Below are positions 13,088-15,354 of a DNA stretch of 15,354 bases, piece by piece. Source of the DNA: an uncultured Eubacteriales bacterium (GTDB lineage Bacteria > Bacillota > Clostridia > Oscillospirales > Butyricicoccaceae); the NCBI GenBank assembly GCA_934630445.1, contig CAKTWY010000042.1, positions 1-15,354 on the forward strand. The letters are read 5' to 3'. The stretch's first letter is position 1, and every line of letters starts with the position of its first letter. A program made the position numbers and the translations under genes. Under the pieces are notes generated by a model. That model searched no databases and was not told the origin of the DNA. It worked only from the letters and a program-made list of their open reading frames with translations.

Positions 13088-13276
13088 TGCAAAATAACCT
13101 CCTTTGATCAGCGCGCCTCAGCCGGGAACCCGGCTTCAGCCGCGCAGCTGCTTCCCGCGCCGGCGCTGCGCGCGGCGCGGAAGCGGACAGCGCAGATATC
13201 CCGCCTCAGGCGCAAGCGAAGCTGCGCGAGGGGGCAGAGCGGGCGAAAAACGCCCTCTCCCAATACGCTGCTTGGG
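13088..13276 (-). other. Long GC-rich, hairpin-dense 5' leader of the secreted protein gene
   Basis: The predicted transcript begins near 13272 and carries about 185 untranslated bases. In series, listed from the start site, there are inverted repeats at 13259-13276 (CCCAA/TTGGG), 13241-13255 (GGGCG/CGCCC with a five-base loop), 13210-13227 (GCGC-AGC/GCT-GCGC), 13150-13184 (GCTTCC-GCGCCG with its complement, 12 pairs and one bulge) and 13120-13135 (AGCCGGG/CCCGGCT), the last enclosed by GCGCG/CGCGC. The ribosome site at 13098-13105 lies outside them. I recognise no known riboswitch or T-box element. No protein-coding gene is convincing here. Confidence 0.5.
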
Positions 13277-13278
13277 AT

Positions 13279-13307
13279 ATTCTACCCTGAAATGAAAGAT
13301 TTTACAA
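13279..13307 (-). promoter_or_regulatory. Sigma-A promoter for the secreted stalk-domain protein
   Basis: Minus-strand TTGTAA (13302-13307, four of six), a 17-base spacer and TAGAAT (13279-13284, five of six) sit between the terminator at 13316-13359 and the structured leader. The predicted start is near 13272. Confidence 0.6.
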
Positions 13308-13315
13308 GCAAACAA

Positions 13316-13359
13316 GCAAAAAATGGGCGCGATGCACAAACACCACGCCCATTTTTTGC
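13316..13359. terminator. Terminator hairpin after the FAH-family gene
   Basis: GCAAAAAATGGGCG (13316-13329) and its exact complement (13346-13359) form a 14-base-pair stem with a 16-base loop, A-rich on one side and T-rich on the other. It lies 80 bases past the FAH-family stop on minus and just before the next promoter, so it insulates the two units. The loop is longer than usual. Confidence 0.78.
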
Positions 13360-13438
13360 CATTTTTCAACTGCCTCGACCAAACCGCGCGCAGAAAAAGC
13401 GCCGCTTGCGGTCATCCGCCACCCCCGGCTCGCGTCGC

Positions 13439-14335
13439 TCAGCGGATCGTATTTTTCAAAACGCCAATCTTTTCAATCTCGCATTCGACAACGTCGCCCG
13501 GCTTCATAAAGCGCGGAGGGTCGAAGCTCATCCCAGTACCGGCAGGCGTGCCGGTAGCAATGATATCGCCGGCCTCCAGCGTAATTCCATTTGAAAACTC
13601 CGAAATGATATCGGGAATGTTGTGCAGGAACAGGCGCGTGTTGGAATGCTGGCGCACCTCGCCGTTCACACGACTCTCCAGCTCCAGCTCCAGTGGGAAG
13701 GGCAGCTCGTCTTTTGTAACGATGCACGGCCCCATCACGACAAACCCATCGAGACTTTTTCCGCGGTACCACTGGTGGTGCCTCTTCTGCAGCGCACGGG
13801 CGGAAACATCGTTGAAAACCGAGTAGCCGAAGATATAATCCTCCGCCTGCTCATACGGGATATCACGCCCGTCGCGCCCGATGATCACGGCGAGCTCCGC
13901 TTCATAGTCAAGGCGCTCGTCAAGCGCGCCGTGCGATTCGATCGCGCCCCCCGGCCCGACAATGCCCGTCGTGCGCTTTGCAAAATAGACCGTCTCCCCC
14001 ACATCGTGAAAGCTCGACTGGTCGAGGTTGTCGTGCACCTCCGCGATATGCGCGCGGTAATTGACGCCCACGCAGAGGATGTCGTGGATCGGACGCGCGA
14101 TGGGACTTAAAAGCTCGACCTGAGCCATGTCATAGTGTGCAACGCCGTCGCTGCTCCCAGCGAGAACGGCGCTCACACGCGCGCGGTCCTCCTCCGTCAG
14201 AAAGCGAATAACGTCGAACATATCGAAAAAGTAGCGGCTGAGTTTCATGGTGTTGAGCTCATACGCCGTCTCAAACGCCGCGTCCGCGACGCCGAGTTTC
14301 TCCATATCGTCTACCAGAAAACGAATCAATTTCAT
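13439..14335 (-). CDS. Fumarylacetoacetate hydrolase (FAH) family protein
   Basis: This 298-residue cytosolic enzyme has the FAH C-terminal fold from about residue 84 on: ILCVGVNYRAH (86-96), the acidic metal ligands Glu145 and Glu147 in RLDYEAELAVIIG, Asp176 in GYSVFNDVSAR, Lys193 in RGKSLDGF, and the closing GTPAGTGMSFDPP (262-274). Members bind Mg2+ or Mn2+ and cleave, hydrate, dehydrate or isomerise beta-keto or 2-oxo acids; known cases include fumarylacetoacetase, HpcE-type isomerases and diketo-deoxy-sugar-acid hydrolases. The ATG at 14335 has GAGGTGA 5 bases upstream, so it is preferred to the ATG at 14368. It follows the isomerase gene by 48 bases and is co-transcribed with it. Pairing with a sugar-isomerase barrel favours sugar-acid catabolism over tyrosine breakdown, as inference. 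The family is certain; the reaction is not. Confidence 0.92.
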   Translation of the reverse strand: MKLIRFLVDDMEKLGVADAAFETAYELNTMKLSRYFFDMFDVIRFLTEEDRARVSAVLAGSSDGVAHYDMAQVELLSPIARPIHDILCVGVNYRAHIAEVHDNLDQSSFHDVGETVYFAKRTTGIVGPGGAIESHGALDERLDYEAELAVIIGRDGRDIPYEQAEDYIFGYSVFNDVSARALQKRHHQWYRGKSLDGFVVMGPCIVTKDELPFPLELELESRVNGEVRQHSNTRLFLHNIPDIISEFSNGITLEAGDIIATGTPAGTGMSFDPPRFMKPGDVVECEIEKIGVLKNTIR

Positions 14336-14383
14336 ATCATTCACCTCATCATTTGATATCGCCGGCATATGCGGCTTTATTTT

Positions 14384-15253
14384 TCACTGCTCCGCTATGC
14401 GCCGCACGCGCTGCTGCACCTCGCGGTTAAAGGGCAAAAACGACCGACTCTTATATTCGCACAGCCATATGCCGGAAAAGCCCGCGTCTTTTAAGATGCG
14501 CATCCCCTCTTCCAGCGGCGCTTTGCCCCAAAAGGGAGCGATGTGGATATCCCCCCTGCCGAACATCGTGCGGTATCCCATGGAAAGCGTATCGTAAAGA
14601 CGGTGGTTCTCGACACGCATGGGCTCAAAAATACCGACGTTGTCGTTGACATGCACGTGACGCACCAGCGGCGCGCACCTGCGCACGGTATCGGGATAAT
14701 CGTACCCAAAATAGCACGCTGACAAGTAGAGATGGCCCAGATCCAGCGTCATGCCGACATTTTTATGATCGAGCCTGCGGACAAAGTCTGCGGCCTTATC
14801 GGCATATTCGACCTCGATATTCTCGATATTGAGCATCACGCCGCGCTCCATGGCGTAATCGGCCGCCTCCTGATGCGCCTGGAAAAAGGCGCGCTCGCGC
14901 GCGGTGAACATCGACTCTTCTTCAAAATGGAGGTTGAGCCTGTCCGCTCCAAGAAGCGTGCACGCGTCGATGGACGCCATGAGCACATTTTTGTGCATCG
15001 CGTACTCCTCGAGATTGCGCAGATCAAGGCCGTAGCCGGCGTGCATCGTCAGCTTGAGCGGATAGCGCTGCACCACGCTGCGGACATACTCCGCCACGCG
15101 CGGCTGAAGCTCCCCGGCGATGATGAACGGGAAGGCAGACAGATTCATCTCCACCGCATCAAAGCCGTCCGCGCAGGCCCGCTCAAGTTCATCCGCCAGT
15201 GAATCATAGGTCAGGTTGGATTCAAGACTGATGCCCACACATGCTTTTCCCAT
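14384..15253 (-). CDS. Sugar phosphate isomerase/epimerase family TIM barrel (xylose isomerase-like, AP_endonuc_2)
   Basis: This 289-residue cytosolic protein is an eight-stranded barrel of the AP endonuclease 2 / xylose-isomerase-like superfamily. The order of strands with metal ligands is readable. GFDAVEMNL (30-38) is strand 2, LKLTMHAG (67-73) strand 3, RLNLHFEEE (105-113) strand 4, and LNIENIEVE (141-149) carries ligand Glu144. MTLDLGHL (168-175) carries Asp171 and His174, VRHVHVND (197-204) carries His199/His201, and IWLCEYKS (262-269) carries Glu266. Members include IolE/IolI, hydroxypyruvate isomerase, tagatose epimerases and endonuclease IV. The lack of endonuclease IV motifs and the operon partner favour a carbohydrate role. 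The ribosome site GCGAGGG is 7 bases from the ATG. It is the first gene behind the promoter at 15302-15331. Confidence 0.9.
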   Translation of the reverse strand: MGKACVGISLESNLTYDSLADELERACADGFDAVEMNLSAFPFIIAGELQPRVAEYVRSVVQRYPLKLTMHAGYGLDLRNLEEYAMHKNVLMASIDACTLLGADRLNLHFEEESMFTARERAFFQAHQEAADYAMERGVMLNIENIEVEYADKAADFVRRLDHKNVGMTLDLGHLYLSACYFGYDYPDTVRRCAPLVRHVHVNDNVGIFEPMRVENHRLYDTLSMGYRTMFGRGDIHIAPFWGKAPLEEGMRILKDAGFSGIWLCEYKSRSFLPFNREVQQRVRRIAEQ

Positions 15254-15301
15254 CGAGAAACCCTCGCTTCCGCCGCAGCAGTACCGCTGCGTGTCATGAT
15301 T

Positions 15302-15331
15302 ATTGTAACATGGCCGGAGACCATGTTACAA
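15302..15331 (-). promoter_or_regulatory. Promoter of the isomerase-FAH operon, lying inside an operator-like palindrome
   Basis: Minus-strand TTGTAA (15326-15331), an 18-base spacer and TACAAT (15302-15307, five of six) lie about 50 bases before the isomerase start. Both boxes fall in the arms of the perfect inverted repeat TTGTAACATGG-N7-CCATGTTACAA, so a dimeric regulator bound there would cover the promoter. Confidence 0.6.
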
Positions 15332-15350
15332 CGGCCATGTGCCGTCTCCG
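15303..15350. repeat. Nested, mutually exclusive inverted repeats
   Basis: Three perfect dyads overlap in 48 bases. The first is TTGTAACATGG (15303-15313) with CCATGTTACAA (15321-15331). The second is ACATGGCCG (15308-15316) with CGGCCATGT (15332-15340). The third is CGGAGAC (15315-15321) with GTCTCCG (15344-15350). They share bases, so the first cannot form at the same time as the second or third. At DNA level they could be operator half-sites for one or more dimers. Confidence 0.7.
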
Positions 15351-15354
15351 ACGG

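Noticed and set aside
13136..13369. 77-codon minus-strand frame over the leader and terminator before the secreted protein
   Set aside because: It spans the terminator hairpin and the promoter, and becomes an Arg/Pro/Ala-rich sequence in the GC-rich hairpins, so it is unlikely to be a protein.
1..15354. CRISPR array, tRNA, rRNA, prophage or toxin-antitoxin pair
   Set aside because: I saw no regularly spaced repeats, cloverleaf-type gene, conserved rRNA stretch, integrase or small toxin/antitoxin gene pair in the window.

Overview
The window reads as ordinary chromosome of a fairly GC-rich anaerobic member of the Bacillota, most likely class Clostridia. The signs are strong GGAGG-type ribosome sites, sigma-A promoters, many compact intrinsic terminators, a UPF0340 (YwlG) protein, a YtrA-type GntR regulator with an ABC cassette, a class II aldolase beside a PPi-type phosphofructokinase, and a 499-residue IMP dehydrogenase of a type I associate with Clostridia. 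A finer placement (for example Christensenellales-like) would be a guess. There is no rRNA, tRNA, CRISPR array, integrase, transposase or phage gene.

Layout from left to right. (1) 1-1361, minus: a UPF0340 gene followed by a GNAT acetyltransferase that runs off the left edge. (2) 1518-4900, minus: an autoregulated ABC-type cassette in the order GntR regulator, six-helix membrane protein, membrane-anchored unknown protein, ATPase. Two near-identical promoter-operators precede the regulator and the membrane protein. (3) 5004-7539, minus: an M20 peptidase/deacylase and a MalY/PatB C-S lyase in one operon. (4) 7591-9146, plus: guaB, divergent from the M20 operon and closed by a long hairpin. (5) 9316-11890: fba (minus) and pfp (plus), divergent, whose -35 regions share an identical 10-mer. 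(6) 11933-12280, plus: a small membrane protein. (7) 12383-13307, minus: a secreted copper-amine-oxidase-N-like (stalk-domain) protein with a long, GC-rich, hairpin-dense 5' leader. (8) 13439-15331, minus: a sugar-phosphate isomerase/epimerase-like TIM barrel and a FAH-family enzyme, behind a promoter embedded in nested inverted repeats.

How the genes work together. fba and pfp give the fructose-6-P to triose-P segment of glycolysis, using pyrophosphate if the PPi assignment holds. guaB commits IMP to guanine nucleotides. The M20 and MalY pair could release an S-substituted cysteine from an N-acyl or peptidyl conjugate and then cleave its C-S bond. The GntR cassette looks like an inducible envelope or transport module of the ytr type with an unusual extracytoplasmic component. 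The last operon looks like catabolism of a sugar acid or related carbon compound. Several genes have a further in-frame start upstream; ribosome-site position, and in one case the promoter, favours the shorter start, and I give those coordinates.

The parts most likely to be poorly described are the GntR/membrane/anchored-protein/ATPase cassette, the nested dyads at 15303-15350 and the structured leader at 13088-13276. None of these is proven to be a new system.
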